A DNA stretch of 64,000 nt from Rhizomys pruinosus (taxonomy: Eukaryota > Chordata > Mammalia > Rodentia > Spalacidae), in NCBI GenBank assembly GCA_009823505.1, contig VZQC01004719.1, forward strand, positions 1,393,444-1,457,443, given 5' to 3'. The notes under the pieces are model-generated. The model was not told the origin of the DNA. It worked only from the letters and a program-made list of their open reading frames with translations, and did not search any database. The first letter of the stretch is position 1, and every line of letters begins with the position of its first letter. The position numbers and the translations under genes are program-made. Positions 22,642 through 34,454 of the stretch are shown here, one piece after another.

Positions 22642-22813
22642 TTTTTTTTTTTTTTTTTTTTTGGTCTTTTCGAGGGGACAGGGGTCTCCCGGTAGCCCCC
22701 AGCAGTCCTGGAACTCACATTGTAGACCAGGCTGGCCTTGAACTCACAAAGATCCGCCTGCCTCTGCCTCCCAAGTGCTAGGATTAAAGGGGTGCGCCAC
22801 CACGCCCGGCTTA
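22642..22813 (-). mobile_element. B1 SINE with expanded G/C runs
   Basis: Full-length reverse B1 from a long T tail to 'ccaccacgcccggc'. Unusually, three short homopolymers are longer than in other B1s here: GAGGGGACAGGGG, CCCGGTAGCCCCC and AAAGGGGTG. The rest is close to consensus. Confidence 0.92.
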
Positions 22814-22814
22814 A

Positions 22815-23225
22815 ATTAAGGGGGGTGGGATCTGCATTCTAGAGTATCTGAGTTCCCAAGACTAGAACACAAACCTGCCCTGTCCTCAGGATAAGGCCAA
22901 CACATTGGCAAAGCCATTGCAAAGCACACCTGGGGGGATGGGTGCCTCCCAGACTTCTGTCACTCAGAAGTCTGAAACTGCTGACCCTCCCTCTCCTTTG
23001 AGCTGGAACTGGGGTCCCTTCTCGTGAACTGGGGCTGTGATTTCTTCCCATGAGCTGGAGCTGTGGTTCTCTTCAAAGAACCTGGACACTGTGGTCTCAA
23101 CTGTGAGCAATGTTTCCACCTTCTTCAGTGTTTGGCGGGTTGTGAACCAGACTGGAGGATGAAGGTCTTCCTGATGTTGGGCAGCAGTTTCAGCCTTCTA
23201 TCAATGGACTTTCTGTTTTAGAGAG
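22815..23225. other. GC-richer patch with minisatellite
   Basis: Base composition rises against the AT-rich surroundings. It includes five 26-bp tandem units (22973-23102). I do not recognise the family; an LTR or L1 5' region fragment is possible. Confidence 0.5.
22973..23102. repeat. 26-bp minisatellite, five units
   Basis: Units begin at 22973, 22999, 23025, 23051 and 23077. The core is TGARCTGGRGCTGKGG followed by a pyrimidine-rich end. Units 2-4 are the best matching; units 1 and 5 are diverged. Confidence 0.85.
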
Positions 23226-23229
23226 AAAA

Positions 23230-23848
23230 TGTCAAATAGAACATCAGATAGCCATGTTTTTCTCCTACTATGGAAAACTTACATATTCTCTGGAAATGGT
23301 ATGTTTCTAGACTGTTAGTTGTATAAAAATGCAAAACAGAAAGCTGAAGTATACATTACATGTGATCCTGACTTGTAATGTGTTTTACTGATTGCTATTG
23401 CAAGCTTAGACCAGCTTCTATTTTCCCAATGTCGATCCTAAAATGTTTATTTCACCCCAACCTAACAAGAAGCATTATATAGCAGCAAGTCAAGTCAATG
23501 TTCTTGTCATGCTGTAGTGCTTATGTGAAGAAGGTATTGGGTTCCTACATTCTCAGTGATAGAGGAATACAAGAAGCATAATATATTAAAGCAACAGTGT
23601 ACGGGCAGGGACATGCACTGTCAATCCAGGAGAGTATTGGCCTACAGGTTTTGATGTTCTGCCCTTTAATATAGCCTGCTCTTTCCTGACTGTACTTTTT
23701 TTTAAATTAACTTTCAAGACTCTTATTTAATAATTCTTTAGGACACAAGTGAAGGTACACTAGGGTGATAAAGGAGTAATAAATGATGGAGAACCTCTTA
23801 ATGCCTCGAACAGGAAATGTGCAACTTCAAGGCTTGGATGTCCAGGAT
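23230..23848. other. Unique sequence
   Basis: No recognised feature. Confidence 0.45.
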
Positions 23849-23849
23849 C

Positions 23850-24024
23850 TTGTGTCTGTGCACCCGTGTCGTGCAATGCTGCGGAGGTCAGAAGAGGGCA
23901 TCAGATTCCCCTGGAACTGGAGTAAAAGACGGTTCTTAGCCACCATGTGGGTGCTGGGGAAAGAACCCGGGTCCTCTGCAAGAGCAGTCAGCGCTCTTAA
24001 CCGCTAGGCCATCTCTCCAGCCCC
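23850..24024 (-). mobile_element. B2 SINE, short form, 3'-truncated
   Basis: Reverse B2 with a good head ('ggccatctctccagcccc' on plus) but without the AT-rich 3' tail region seen in the others. It has one, not two, copies of the 'aactggagt' segment (CTGGAACTGGAGTAAAAGACGG), as in the copy at 45.2 kb. Confidence 0.9.
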
Positions 24025-24214
24025 AAAGAATCTTTTTTTTAAGACAATGTTTTATTGAAGCTGTGTGCATTTCATACAAAGAATTGTTCTTTTTTAAGAG
24101 TGTAATTTTAGATAGCTTACTAGACTCCTGTGGATGAACTTGCAGAGAGGAACATCTGGGTAGAAAAGGATAGAAAAGCTTGACTAGACAGGCCTTAGCT
24201 TGACTGTCAGAATG

Positions 24215-24340
24215 TATGAAATGCGATGTGGCCTTTGAGTGGTGTCAATAGGGGAGAAGGTCTACATATGTTTGATTTATTGTGTGAAATGCACAAAAAT
24301 TCATTAACAATATACATTCAAAATTTAAAAAAAAATTTAC
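24215..24340 (+). mobile_element. LINE-1 3' end fragment
   Basis: 'gtctacatatgtttgattta' followed by 'gtgaaatgcacaaaaattca' and an A/T tail parallels the L1 ends at 12470-12500 and 49140-49190. Confidence 0.5.
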
Positions 24341-24379
24341 CCAAGTGAACTCACACTTCAAAAATATACTCATATTTTC

Positions 24380-24782
24380 ATTTCTGTTGCTGTGAAAAAT
24401 ACGTAACTTAAATCAACTGATGGGAGGAAAGGATTTATATGGTTTTCAAACAGAACTTTACAATACATTGCTGATGTGATGTCAAGGTGAGAACCCTGGT
24501 ACCTATTCAAACCACATCCATGGTTATGAGCAGAAAGAAACAAATTGATGCTTATTTGCTGCTTATAATGTGGTAGTTTATTTTTGATTGTTTTTTTAAA
24601 AATTTGTACAGTTCAGCACCTGGGCTAGGAATGGTGCTTCCCATATTCAGAGTGGGTCTTCTTACATCAACTTACAAACAAAATACCAGGTGAGCATGTT
24701 CATAAACTAACTAGATCCAGAGAACTACCCAGTTGTAACTGCCAAATGATTCTAGGTTGTGGCAAATTGACAATTATACTCA
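24380..24782 (+). mobile_element. Decayed URR1-like element
   Basis: Starts with 'tttctgttgctgtgaaaaat', 'gggaggaaaggattt' and ends near 'ttgtggcaaattgacaatta', the URR1 end pattern. The middle is poorly conserved. Confidence 0.45.
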
Positions 24783-24785
24783 CAT

Positions 24786-24910
24786 GAAGCTGGGTCTGGT
24801 GGTGCAAGCCTTTATTCTCAGGTAGAGGAAGGAGAATCTCTGTAAAATGAGGTCAAATGGGGCTACATGGAGACCCTGTCTCAAAAGAGGAAACAAGAAA
24901 CAAAACAAAT
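24786..24910 (+). mobile_element. Old B1 SINE
   Basis: 'agctgggtctggtggtgcaa', 'gcctttattctcaggtagag' and 'ggagaccctgtctcaaaag' are B1 blocks, with deletions between. Confidence 0.7.
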
Positions 24911-24977
24911 CATCATAGTCAAGCTCTTGTCAATCTCATACATAACCACACATCTCACCTTTAAACTGTAGCTAACA

Positions 24978-25062
24978 ATCAAAGAGCTAAGGAATTAGTC
25001 CAGTTGGAAGAATGCTTGTGCCCATGCAAAAAGCCTTGGGCTTGCTACCCTGTGATGCACAT
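24978..25062 (+). mobile_element. ID-like SINE fragment
   Basis: 'agctaaggaattagtccagt', 'tggaagaatgcttgtgccca' and 'gccttgggcttgctaccc' follow the ID element pattern (tRNA-Ala-like). Confidence 0.45.
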
Positions 25063-25064
25063 CT

Positions 25065-25568
25065 TGGCATCTATCTTGAGACAACTATCTTCAGATGAGC
25101 ATGTAGTAAATCAAGATAGTTTTAACTTATAAGTATACAGCTTTTATTTTTTGATGTATACAAAAGTTTCTGTTGTATTATTAGAGGATTATTTACTACT
25201 CAAAATTTTCAAATTTAATTCATTCAGTAATTTAATATTTTGACTCGATTCTATGTATTATGATGTGGTTTTGGGTTTATGTATTTAGATTTACATAGTT
25301 CAAATAAATCAGAAAACTCTAGTGACTACAAATAACTTTTGTCTAGATGGACATATGCACACCATGGAATAGCTTTAATAGCATATCTCCATGTAAAAAG
25401 AAAGTGAGGCAATCTAAAAGTCATTAGATAGATTTATGTAATAATAATATATCTGCAAGGTTTAATTATTTGTCTTGTATCAGTCATACCATCTTCATAG
25501 TCCATGTTTGATTATTCAACACAATTTCTTTGTTTACCAGATTCTTATTTCTTTAACATTTTCTGTGC
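25065..25568. other. AT-rich unique sequence
   Basis: No recognised feature. Confidence 0.45.
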
Positions 25569-25569
25569 T

Positions 25570-25634
25570 TCTCTCTCTCTCTTTCTCTCTCCCTCTCCCT
25601 CACCCTCTCCCTCTTGCTTTCTCACTCTCTTCAT
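25570..25634. repeat. CT-rich simple repeat
   Basis: Imperfect (TC)n and (CCCTCT)n tract. Confidence 0.9.
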
Positions 25635-25962
25635 TCTCCCTATCTACCTTCCTTGAAGACTGCTATAATTGCCTTTGAAATAGATATATTTAGGATGTTT
25701 AGGGAGTTTATTTGAGGAAATTCATGGAAGATAAGCCCAAACAGAAATTACACTAACTTTTTTATGAAGCATAAATCTTCTGTAGATATTTTAATGTGAC
25801 TAAGTTAATTTTGTATAGGAATATCTCAGTACAAATTTCACTTGTATATAATTAGTATTTGAACCTACTATTTGAACTAATTTCATATTCATAGAGTGGG
25901 CATTAGTATGAAAAGATTTTTTTCTTAATGCTTTTATTGAGGTTTTGTGTATTTCAGACATC

Positions 25963-26115
25963 TTTTTTTTTTCGTCTTTTTGAGTCAGGGTCTCCCTGTA
26001 GCCTTAGCTGTCCTGGAACTCACTCTGTAGACCAGGCTGGCCTTGAACTCACAAACATCCACCTGTCTCTGCCTCCCAAGTGCTAGGATTAAAGGCATGC
26101 ACCACCACACCCCAG
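25963..26115 (-). mobile_element. B1 SINE in L1 3' UTR
   Basis: Reverse B1; flanked by CAGACATC at 25955-25962 and 26116-26123. The L1 text 'cagacatcatttttttaatt' resumes after it. Confidence 0.95.
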
Positions 26116-26234
26116 CAGACATCATTTTTTTAATTCAGTTTAGGCCTATTCCCTTTTCCCTTCCTCCCACCCCACCCCAGATCATGCATTCTATCATGAC
26201 TCTCCTGCATCTTTCTCTCAGCCTTTTTCTTTTT

Positions 26235-26469
26235 TAAAAAAATTTATTTTTGTATGTGTATGAATGTACTGTCTGCATGTAGGTTTGTGCACCCATGTTG
26301 TGCAATGCTGTGGAGGTCAGAAGAGGGTCTCGGATTCCCCTGGAACTGGAGTTCACCTGGAATTGAAGTTACAGACGGTTCTTAGCTGCCATGTGGGTGC
26401 TGGGGATCGAACCCGGGTCCTGTGCAAGAGCAGTTGGTGCTCTTAACCGCTAGGCCATCTCTCCAGTCC
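26235..26469 (-). mobile_element. B2 SINE, long form, in L1 3' UTR
   Basis: Reverse B2 with intact B box (GGGATCGAACCC on plus). Perfect 16-bp duplication CAGCCTTTTTCTTTTT at 26219-26234 and 26470-26485. Confidence 0.96.
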
Positions 26470-28002
26470 CAGCCTTTTTCTTTTTATGCTTAGGAATTTA
26501 CATTTTCCTCCATTAACTTAATATTACTCTAAAATATGGATGCATACTTTTGACCCATATACAGTAATTACAGAGTCTGAAAATAAGTGGTGGGTGGATT
26601 CTAGATCTAGTTGAGAGATTTATATTACAACAACAAAGTTGCTTTCAGATAAACAGAAATATAACAATAATGTTGTTCAGCTTGCCTTTCATCTGGGGGA
26701 TTTGGTGTTAGCAAACACAAATAAGGGAAATCATTCACCATTTGTTTTCTGGGACTGTTACTTCACTTAGCATAATGGCTTTGAGTTCCATCCATTTACC
26801 TGCAAATTTCATAATGTCATCTTTCTTTATAACTGAATAGTACTCCATTGTGTAGATATACTACATATTTGTCATGCATTCATCTGTTGAGGGGCACTTG
26901 GGTTTCAGTTCTTCACTATTGTGAAGAGAGCTGCAATAAATATGGATGTGCATGCATCTTTGCAGTAGTATGAGTCTTTTGGGTATGTACCCAGGAGTGG
27001 TATGATTGGGTCAGATGGCAGGCTCATTGTGAGACTTTTAAAGGTTCTCCACACTGCTTTTCATAATGGTTGTACAAGTTTGCATTCCCACCAGCAGTGG
27101 ATGAGTGCTCCCCTTTCCCCACAACCTCTCTAGCATTTGGTGTCTTTTGTTTTCCTAATCTTAGCTAGTCATATTGGAGTGATGTGATATCTGAGACTGG
27201 TTTTAATTTGCATTTCCTTAATTATTAATGAGGTTGAACACTTTTAAAGATGTTTCTCAGCCATCTTTAATTCCTCACCGGTGAAGTCTCTGTTCAGCTC
27301 TTTACTCCATCTTTGAGTAGGTCATTTTTTTCTTTGTTTTTTAGTAGGTTTTATATTTTGGACACTAATGCTCTGTTGAATGTATCACTGGCGAATATTT
27401 CCTCCCACTCTGTGGGTTTTCTCTTCATTTCATTGATTGTTTCTTTTGCTGCACAGAAGCTTTTGAGTTTGATGAGGTCCCATTTGATGACTGTTGACCT
27501 TATTTCCTGTGCAGCTGCTGTCTGATTTAGAAAGTCTTGTCCTATGCCTATGTCTTGTAGGTTGTTGCCAACTTTTTCTTGTATCCCCTCAAGGTTTCAG
27601 GTTTCACATTGAGATCTTTGATCAACTTTGAGTTGATTTTTGTACAGGGTGAGAGGTAGGGGTTTAATTTTGTTCTTCTACAAATGGTGATCCAATTTTG
27701 CCAGCACCTTTTGGTGAAGATGCTATCCTTCCTCCATTGAGGTTTTTTTGTCCCTTTGTCAAATATGAGATGGCTGAAATTGTATGTGCTCAAACTCGGT
27801 TCTTCAATTTTGTTCCATTGGTAAATTGGTCTGTTTTTGTGCCAATACCATCCTGTCCTTATGACTATGGCTCTGTAATATAGTTTGAAGTCTGGTACAG
27901 CAATCCCCCCTGTATTGCATTTTTCACTCAGGGTTGCTTTAGCTATTTAGGTTCTTTTGATTTTTCCATATGAATTTCAGGATTTCTTTTCAAGATTCTT
28001 AT

Positions 28003-28320
28003 CCATTTTAAGTCATTAATCTCATTTGTCATATTAAAAAAATTAAATTCGGTTTTTATTTTATGGTTCTAATAAAACATTCTATTCCTATTTAGGAATC
28101 TGAAAGATCACAGAATGCCAAACATTGAAAGCTATGTTATAATGCAGCAGGGAACACTATTTCAAGCCACATAAATCATAGTGGGAAGTGTTATCTGCAT
28201 GTAAGTGTGATGCATGACCATGGACAGCTCCTATTCATGTTAAATAAGAAATGACTCTGAAGAGCATGTTGCTATGAAATCAGATCCTCTCCAGCTTTCT
28301 TGTTTGATTAATATACTGCA
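28003..28320. other. Unique sequence
   Basis: Nothing recognised. Confidence 0.4.
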
Positions 28321-28329
28321 TCTTTGAAT

Positions 28330-28545
28330 TCCATCTGCCCCTGCTTCATGAGCACTGAGATTAACGGTATGTATCACCATTTACAGAAATCCACCTGCAT
28401 CTGTCTTCTACATGTTGTGTTTGATGGGTTTCACTAGTATTCCCGGCTTCTGTGCTTTCGTGGCAGGGTAGCAGACCAGGGAATTGAACCACTGGTTTGA
28501 AGTTTTCTAGGCAAGCACACTAATATTGAGTTCTGTTCTAAGATT
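28330..28545 (-). mobile_element. Old B4-like SINE
   Basis: On plus, B1-like reverse text ('catgagcactgagattaacg', 'tatgtatcaccat') precedes ID-like reverse text ('gaattgaaccactggtttga', 'ctaggcaagcacac'). Confidence 0.5.
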
Positions 28546-29754
28546 CTGATGTGCAATTTGATACAGGAATTATTGTTTTTGAGAGTATTTCTTTTTCTCT
28601 TGAATGTCCACTCTAGTAAGGCAGAAAACTAAACATTGCTTTTTAAATATGAGCAACAAGCTTTGCATTTGTTTGTTATTCCAGATATCAACAAATCTAT
28701 ACTCAAAGTCGTCAATTGAAACTATTTTTAAAGGTTCTGTATATCAAAAGAATTACCTGGTTTTTTAATCAATCCATTAAATACTTCGTTGGAAGTAGCC
28801 TATAGCATCTTATTCCATGAAAAGAAACTTTATGTGTGTTATAAATACAATGTTGGTGTATATTTTTATTATTTCTATAGACTTTCAAAGTATAATGTAG
28901 TATTATCCATTTTATTTATTTAAACAAGTTACAAATATAATTTGAAATGAAAATAGTTCAATTAGATGTCTTAGAGTGTAAGTTCTGTGAGCAAGAAAGA
29001 AGTCCATCTGTGCATTCTCCATATTTGTAGTTTTTTTTTTTTTTTTCCTTTACACCAGACAGTCCTCATCCTTGGGCTTCAGTTACATTCGTAATTAATA
29101 TCAAATGAAAAATTTTTCCACCTTTTCCAACTCTTGCCAAATTTGAAACAGATGTCAAATCCCTTTATTTCACGTCTTCAGACTCATTTTTTGCCATATA
29201 TACATCTAAATTAAATATTAATAAATAGATTAAGAAAATCTATAACAAAACAAGAAAAAGCAAAATAATTATGGTTATAAATATATGAATCATAGCCTTT
29301 GGTCCTTAAATATGATGTGTGAATTAATCATTACAGGTGTAATTTGTCAGAGTAAGTACCCGAGTCTGATATCCACTAAGGATAGAGTGCACTATAGTGT
29401 GACCTCTCTTGGAAAAATTACAGTACAGTTTCAGAAGAGAGCTAACTTATGTGAAAAATTAACAAAGAAATAAAACTGGCTGATGAGCATTGCTAAATTA
29501 AATTCTTATCCCACTCTGTAGAATTTTTGGAATAAATATGTCTTCGAAACCAGCAATGCTTCTGAAATTTTGAATAGTTATTATAGTTGTCTAGATTAAA
29601 TACTTAAATGTATTGCATGAGCTAGCGATGTTACTTGGTTTTATTTTGAAACCCACTTAGGAATTTTGCTAGGTTCTGTCTATAACAACACTAAATAAAA
29701 TATAAAAATTATGAGGTTCTGCCTAGACATTTAAAATTTTACAAAGGGTGCAAT
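28546..29754. other. AT-rich unique sequence
   Basis: No gene recognised; T run near 29032-29046. Confidence 0.45.
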
Positions 29755-30594
29755 ATTAATGTTATATTCCTTGTCATATGAAACAACTGTGCTCTTATAT
29801 TGTGAATCCCTTAACAGGTTCTAGAACTAAGCTACCATATGTTTTCAGACTTAGGAATTTTTGGTATATGGGTGGAGGTTATGTATGCATAGAGTATTAT
29901 AAGAGTAAAAGAATGAGGAAAAAACTAGTTTGTCATGACATTAGGTCTAACCACAGTATTTATTTTCTGGGAGTGCTTCTTAGTATTTCTTATACAAGGC
30001 TGCTTGAGCTTTTGTCTAAGCCTTTTCTAAAATATTACACAGTAGTTAAAAGGATCAGGCAGGTGTAACTTAGCCCTTCTAGATGCTTAAGGACCATACT
30101 TATTGTCCTAACCAATTCGGCCAAGGGTCTTAAGGGATAATGTTTTTCCTTGCCCTCAGAGGTCAACTAAGTTCCAGGGTACTATGCATTGGGAGGTCTC
30201 TTGAAATGTCTTGCAAATGTGAGTAACAAGTCTTCCTGTTCAGGGAGGTCTTGGAGATCTACTAATGGGACTTCAGCCAGTGTCCAGTCTATAAAGAGGA
30301 AAGTCCTCTCATGCTTCAATAAAAACAAGATCTGACTTTGTCCTTGAGTGGATGGAACTGTTAAATGAAAAACCAAAAGGAGCCAGAGATATGCCCCCCA
30401 TGACCTGCAAAACCTGAGTGACTCGTGAGGATCAGATCCTCAACTGATGTAGAGAAAACAAAAACCTTGGTTAATCTATGCTTACATTGTGGCCTTAAAC
30501 ATCCTAAAGGAAAGAATAACCAGAAAAAATAAGTATCAGGCTGCTGTAACTCAGCCTTTCTGGATGCTTAAGGATGATACTTGATGTCCATGCC

Positions 30595-31190
30595 TGTAGT
30601 AGTTTAATAATCATCTGAATGGTCTTTTAGTTATGCTTGGTTGACATCCACATGGTATTCTTCCCTTCTTGCATTTCTTGAGGCTGTCTCCTGGCTCCAT
30701 GCAGACAATCTCTCAGCTTATCTCTGGCAAGGAAGTGGGAAGGGACTGTGAGAGAGTTACCCAATGGAGATGAGATAAAAGATAGACTCAGAAGGCAAGG
30801 TCTGGGAGAATAGAATCTCTATTTATGCCAGCAGTATGCTTATATACCAAAAGTTACTGTGTTCTGGGAAAGGAAGTGGGGGTCAGGTGGAAGGGAGGGG
30901 CGAGTCACCTTGGCTCTAATAGGGGGGCTGCAGAGTTCCTGCTTGTGCACCAGGTAACTAGAGATGTGGCATTTTACTCAATGCCTCAAGGGAAGGTTCC
31001 ATCAGGTCCTGGAACTTTGCAGAGATAGGCAAAGCAAGAAAACATTGTAATATCCCGAGCCTTCCAGTGCTACAGATAAGTCACAAAGGCAACTGAATGC
31101 CTACAGAGATATCAGATAACCCTTCTCAAAGGTCTTACAGGACAGGTCTTACAAGTTCTTGCCTCAACCATGAAAAGTTACATTCCTTCA
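30595..31190 (-). mobile_element. Solo LTR of an endogenous retrovirus (class II-like)
   Basis: A 596-bp segment that interrupts the second 3' UTR unit. On minus it starts TGAAGGAATG and ends ACTACA, so it has TG...CA ends. The flanks CATGCC (30589-30594) and CATACC (31191-31196) are a 6-bp duplication with one mismatch, as expected for class II/ERVK integration. It contains a TATA-like TATATAAG on minus and matches the plus-strand LTR at 48317-48899 throughout. No internal viral genes are present. Confidence 0.85.
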
Positions 31191-31680
31191 CATACCAATT
31201 TGGCCAAGGGTCTTAAGGGATAACTTTGTTCCTTGCCCTCAGAGGACTTAGTTGACCTCTGAGGGGGGCATCTCTTGAAATGTCCTGAAAAATGTGAGTC
31301 AGCAGTCTTCCTGTGCAAGGAGGTCTTGGATATCCACTAATGGAAATTCAGCCAGTGTCCAGTCTATAAAGAGGAAAGTCTGCTCATGCTTCTAAAAGGG
31401 AGCCCTGGTTTAGCAAGGCCTGTCTTTGTCCTCAAGTAAATGGAACTGGCAAATGAAAAGCCAAAAGGAGCCAGGGGCTCCCCGCCCCCCCCAAACCGGA
31501 GTGACCCCTGAGGACCAGATCCTAAACTGACCTTGAAAAAACAAGCATCTTGGTTAACCTGGGCTAACTGCATGGTCTTAAACAACCAAAAGGAAATTAT
31601 AACCAGAAATAGATAATTCATTAGACTTGAGAAATTGTACTTCAGGTATAAAACTTGAGATCTTTTTAAAAAGACAAAAA

Positions 31681-31687
<7 letters not shown>

Positions 31688-31712
<25 letters not shown>

Positions 31713-31714
31713 AA
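31688..31714. repeat. (AAAT)n microsatellite
   Basis: About seven AAAT units in the L1 3' UTR. Confidence 0.93.
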
Positions 31715-32445
31715 GCACGGTTGTTTTGCCTGTCTTACTGGCAAGTATACCCACTGTAGCTACCGCTGCTTTTGCCATCCTTCAAAGACATGAGACACAG
31801 TTTTTCAACCTTCCAATATGGGCTGAAGACTCATGTCTCTCCATGTGCCAGATGGGGACTGCTGAGACATCCAGCATGTGGACTAAGCTACTACTGGTGT
31901 TTCAGCCTCTTCAGAGTATAGACTGCCATTGTTGAACTACCCAGGCTGTATCACAGAGACCAGTACAGAAGATCAAGACAGGACATGGTGCTTACTGGCC
32001 TCATTTGGTGACCATGGGAGGGGAAAACCCCAGTGTGGAACACAAGGGCAGAACTGATGGTTGTTTGGGCTTGCCAAGGAGGAACCTTCAAACATGACAC
32101 TTTTGGTGATAAAGAAAAAAAGCATAAGCTGAAGATACTAAAACCTATGATATATGTGGCATGTATATATGCATATTTTGGAGTGATGCAAATGGGAATG
32201 AATGACAACAAAAACAATAAAACAACAAAGACTTGGTCAAAAACTGACTGAAATTGTGAACTGTTCAAAACAGTAAACTTCTGCATCATAAATTTTAAAA
32301 GAGACTAAGAAAAAGATGAAAAACATGTTTGGCAGAATACATGAGCTCTGGTGATGTTGGGGGGGCAAGGAAGGGGACACGTGTCTAGATTTGATGAGAA
32401 ATTTATTTGAAATGTCCAAAGCTTCAATAAAAATCGGCTTTGAAA

Positions 32446-33042
32446 AAACATTTTACAAAGGGCAAATGCTTTTGAAATTGGCCTCATAAAATTTCAAGTG
32501 TTTTTAATGCACAGTAAAGTTTTTAGAAGATATTAAATATTAATGTTCATCCATAATCCTTGAATGAATGTGGGCTACAAAAAAATTCCAATGCAGCTAC
32601 TGGTATAGCCTGTTTTAAAAACAATTTCCAACTTGAGCCTTCAAGAAGACTGCTTCTACTACTATAGTATCAGGTAACTTCTAGACCAGAAACTGCCATC
32701 TGTGTGTTTGGTTTTGTTGATGAAAGTCCTAGAAAGAAAGAAAACAACAAAACTCACTGCTGAAATGGAGATGATGCAGTCAAAACCAGGGATTTGAAGT
32801 ATTTCATAAAGGTCCTGTTCCTACTAGGCCAGGTATAGTCATGAAATGTGGAGGCTCTGGGAACATTCTTGCAGGATAATTGTGAGTCCAATACAGTGTG
32901 ATTATATTGTTTCTTTTTCAGAAAAAATCACCCATACTGATTTGTTCTGCAATAAGTGTTCCAGAACTATGAGTTAAGTGTCTATTTAGGATAATATTCA
33001 TGATATTCTTTGAAAACTGTTTAAAACGCCATTGTGAGATAG

Positions 33043-33097
<55 letters not shown>

Positions 33098-34375
33098 CCA
33101 GACAAGATTGTAAGTAGTTTATAAATTGGGTGCATCAGGAAATGGGCTTCTCTTTCAGGAAGAGTGTTTGAACATTATGAACCTAGTTTTACTGTCAATT
33201 AAATTACAATATATGAGAAAAGATTAGCCTAGCTGACTCTATGACAAGCAGCAATTTTATTTCAGCTGTGAAGCTGTTGGAGAATTTAGAAATTACAGAA
33301 AGAATGAGGATGGTGCCCAATAAACTTTATGTCAAACAGAAATTTAGCAGTTGAGAAAGGGGCGAGATGCATTGATCATGCCTTAGTGAAGCCCAGACAC
33401 TAGCTAGCTGAGTACGCAAAAGGATTGTCAATCAAGTGCTTAGCCATATACAACTGGACCTCAACTCCAGGGCAACTACCCCAGATGTAGGAAACTTTTC
33501 TTGTACAAACAGAAAATCATCTGGGTAAGTGAATCTAGGTAGAATTCATATTGTTCATGGGCCAGCATCTTGAAGAAGCATGTGAGCATATTTCAGAAGC
33601 CACATTGAGTATTTAGAATTGAGAATATCTTTCTCTATTTCTGGTTGATTATATATTGATTTTTAAATACAACTAAGAATCAGGATAACAAATAAAGTTC
33701 AGTTCGAGAAATCAAATGCATTTCTTCTGATAACCCCAATTACTTTAGTGAAATAATGCACAGGAATAAGCAATAAATTAGTAATATTAAATATATATCA
33801 CATTCTTAATAATTCCAGAGTGGTCATTTCATTGCGTATATAATTTCAAATAAGTTGCCACTTAAAATGGGAGAAGATAAAGGTTTGAGAAACTTGATGA
33901 ATCAATTAAATTAACATTTATTCCAACTGAAAAAAGAAAACAGAAAGCAAAAAGAAAGCACATGCTTGGGAAGTTTAATAGAGCTGGGGTATGAGAATTA
34001 AGCACTGAATGGTAAACAAAATAGGCAACTTTCTATCTTGCAACTTTCCATATGATTTTCCTTTTAATTTACCAGATTCAGTTACAGTAAGATAAGTTTC
34101 ATATTTATATATTTCAGAACAGAGAATAATATTAATAAACAAAATATTTTCTCTCTATTAGCTATCTTTATCTTTGAATATTTCTAACATTAGTGTGGGA
34201 CAAAGTTTCTTTCTTTATACTAAAATCCTATGCCTTAGAGTCATATTCTTTTTACCAAGTAGTAGCTATGACCAAAAAATATTTCTTTGTAGTTGCTGAG
34301 ACTCCCTGGAAATTAGTGAAGAGGACTTAGCAAGTCAAATATTACTGGTAAACTTAATAAAAAGAAACTCACCCT
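32446..34375. other. AT-rich unique sequence with a TA microsatellite
   Basis: No gene recognised over 1.9 kb. Contains the TA run at 33043-33092. Confidence 0.5.
33043..33092. repeat. (TA)n microsatellite
   Basis: About 25 uninterrupted TA units. Confidence 0.97.
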
Positions 34376-34454
34376 AAGTAGGGGGAGTATTGCACAAAAT
34401 ATATGATGAAAGGAAAGGATGTGTTAACAGAAAATGGGATGAAAATACACGTGG

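Larger units (their letters stand above)
25915..28002 (-). mobile_element. LINE-1 (ORF2 C-terminal half and 3' UTR) with nested B1 and B2
   Basis: Reverse L1 running from a 3' end near 25915 to a 5' truncation near 28000. On minus, a segment of about 27548-27793 encodes typical ORF2 text ([19 protein letters not shown], then [20 protein letters not shown]). The frame is broken, so it is inactive. B1 at 25963-26115 and B2 at 26235-26469 sit in the 3' UTR, each with its own target-site duplication. Confidence 0.94.
29755..32445 (+). mobile_element. LINE-1 3' UTR (Lx-like) with internal duplication, split by a solo LTR
   Basis: 29755-29930 matches the L1 3' UTR at 48060-48210 ('ctgtgctc', 'cttaacagg.tctagaa', 'tgggtggaggttatgta.gcat'). 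Then a unit of about 0.5 kb occurs twice: 30045-30530 and 30531-30594 plus 31191-31610. Each copy has 'gccaagggtcttaagggata', 'ccagtgtccagtctataaag', 'aaaaccaaaaggagcc' or similar, and a 'ggatcagatcct' block. The part from 31.6 to 32.1 kb matches the minus copy at 21.3-21.6 kb. It ends with 'gtttggcagaatacatgagc', a G-rich stretch and 'aagcttcaataaaaat'. No ORF2 survives; 5'-truncated. Confidence 0.82.

Noticed and set aside
30595..31190. A full provirus
   Set aside because: No gag, pol or env sequence and no primer-binding site beside either LTR; both are solo LTRs.
31364..31744. 126-codon minus-strand frame with a hydrophobic N-terminus
   Set aside because: The hydrophobic run is the AAAT microsatellite read in reverse; the rest is L1 3' UTR.
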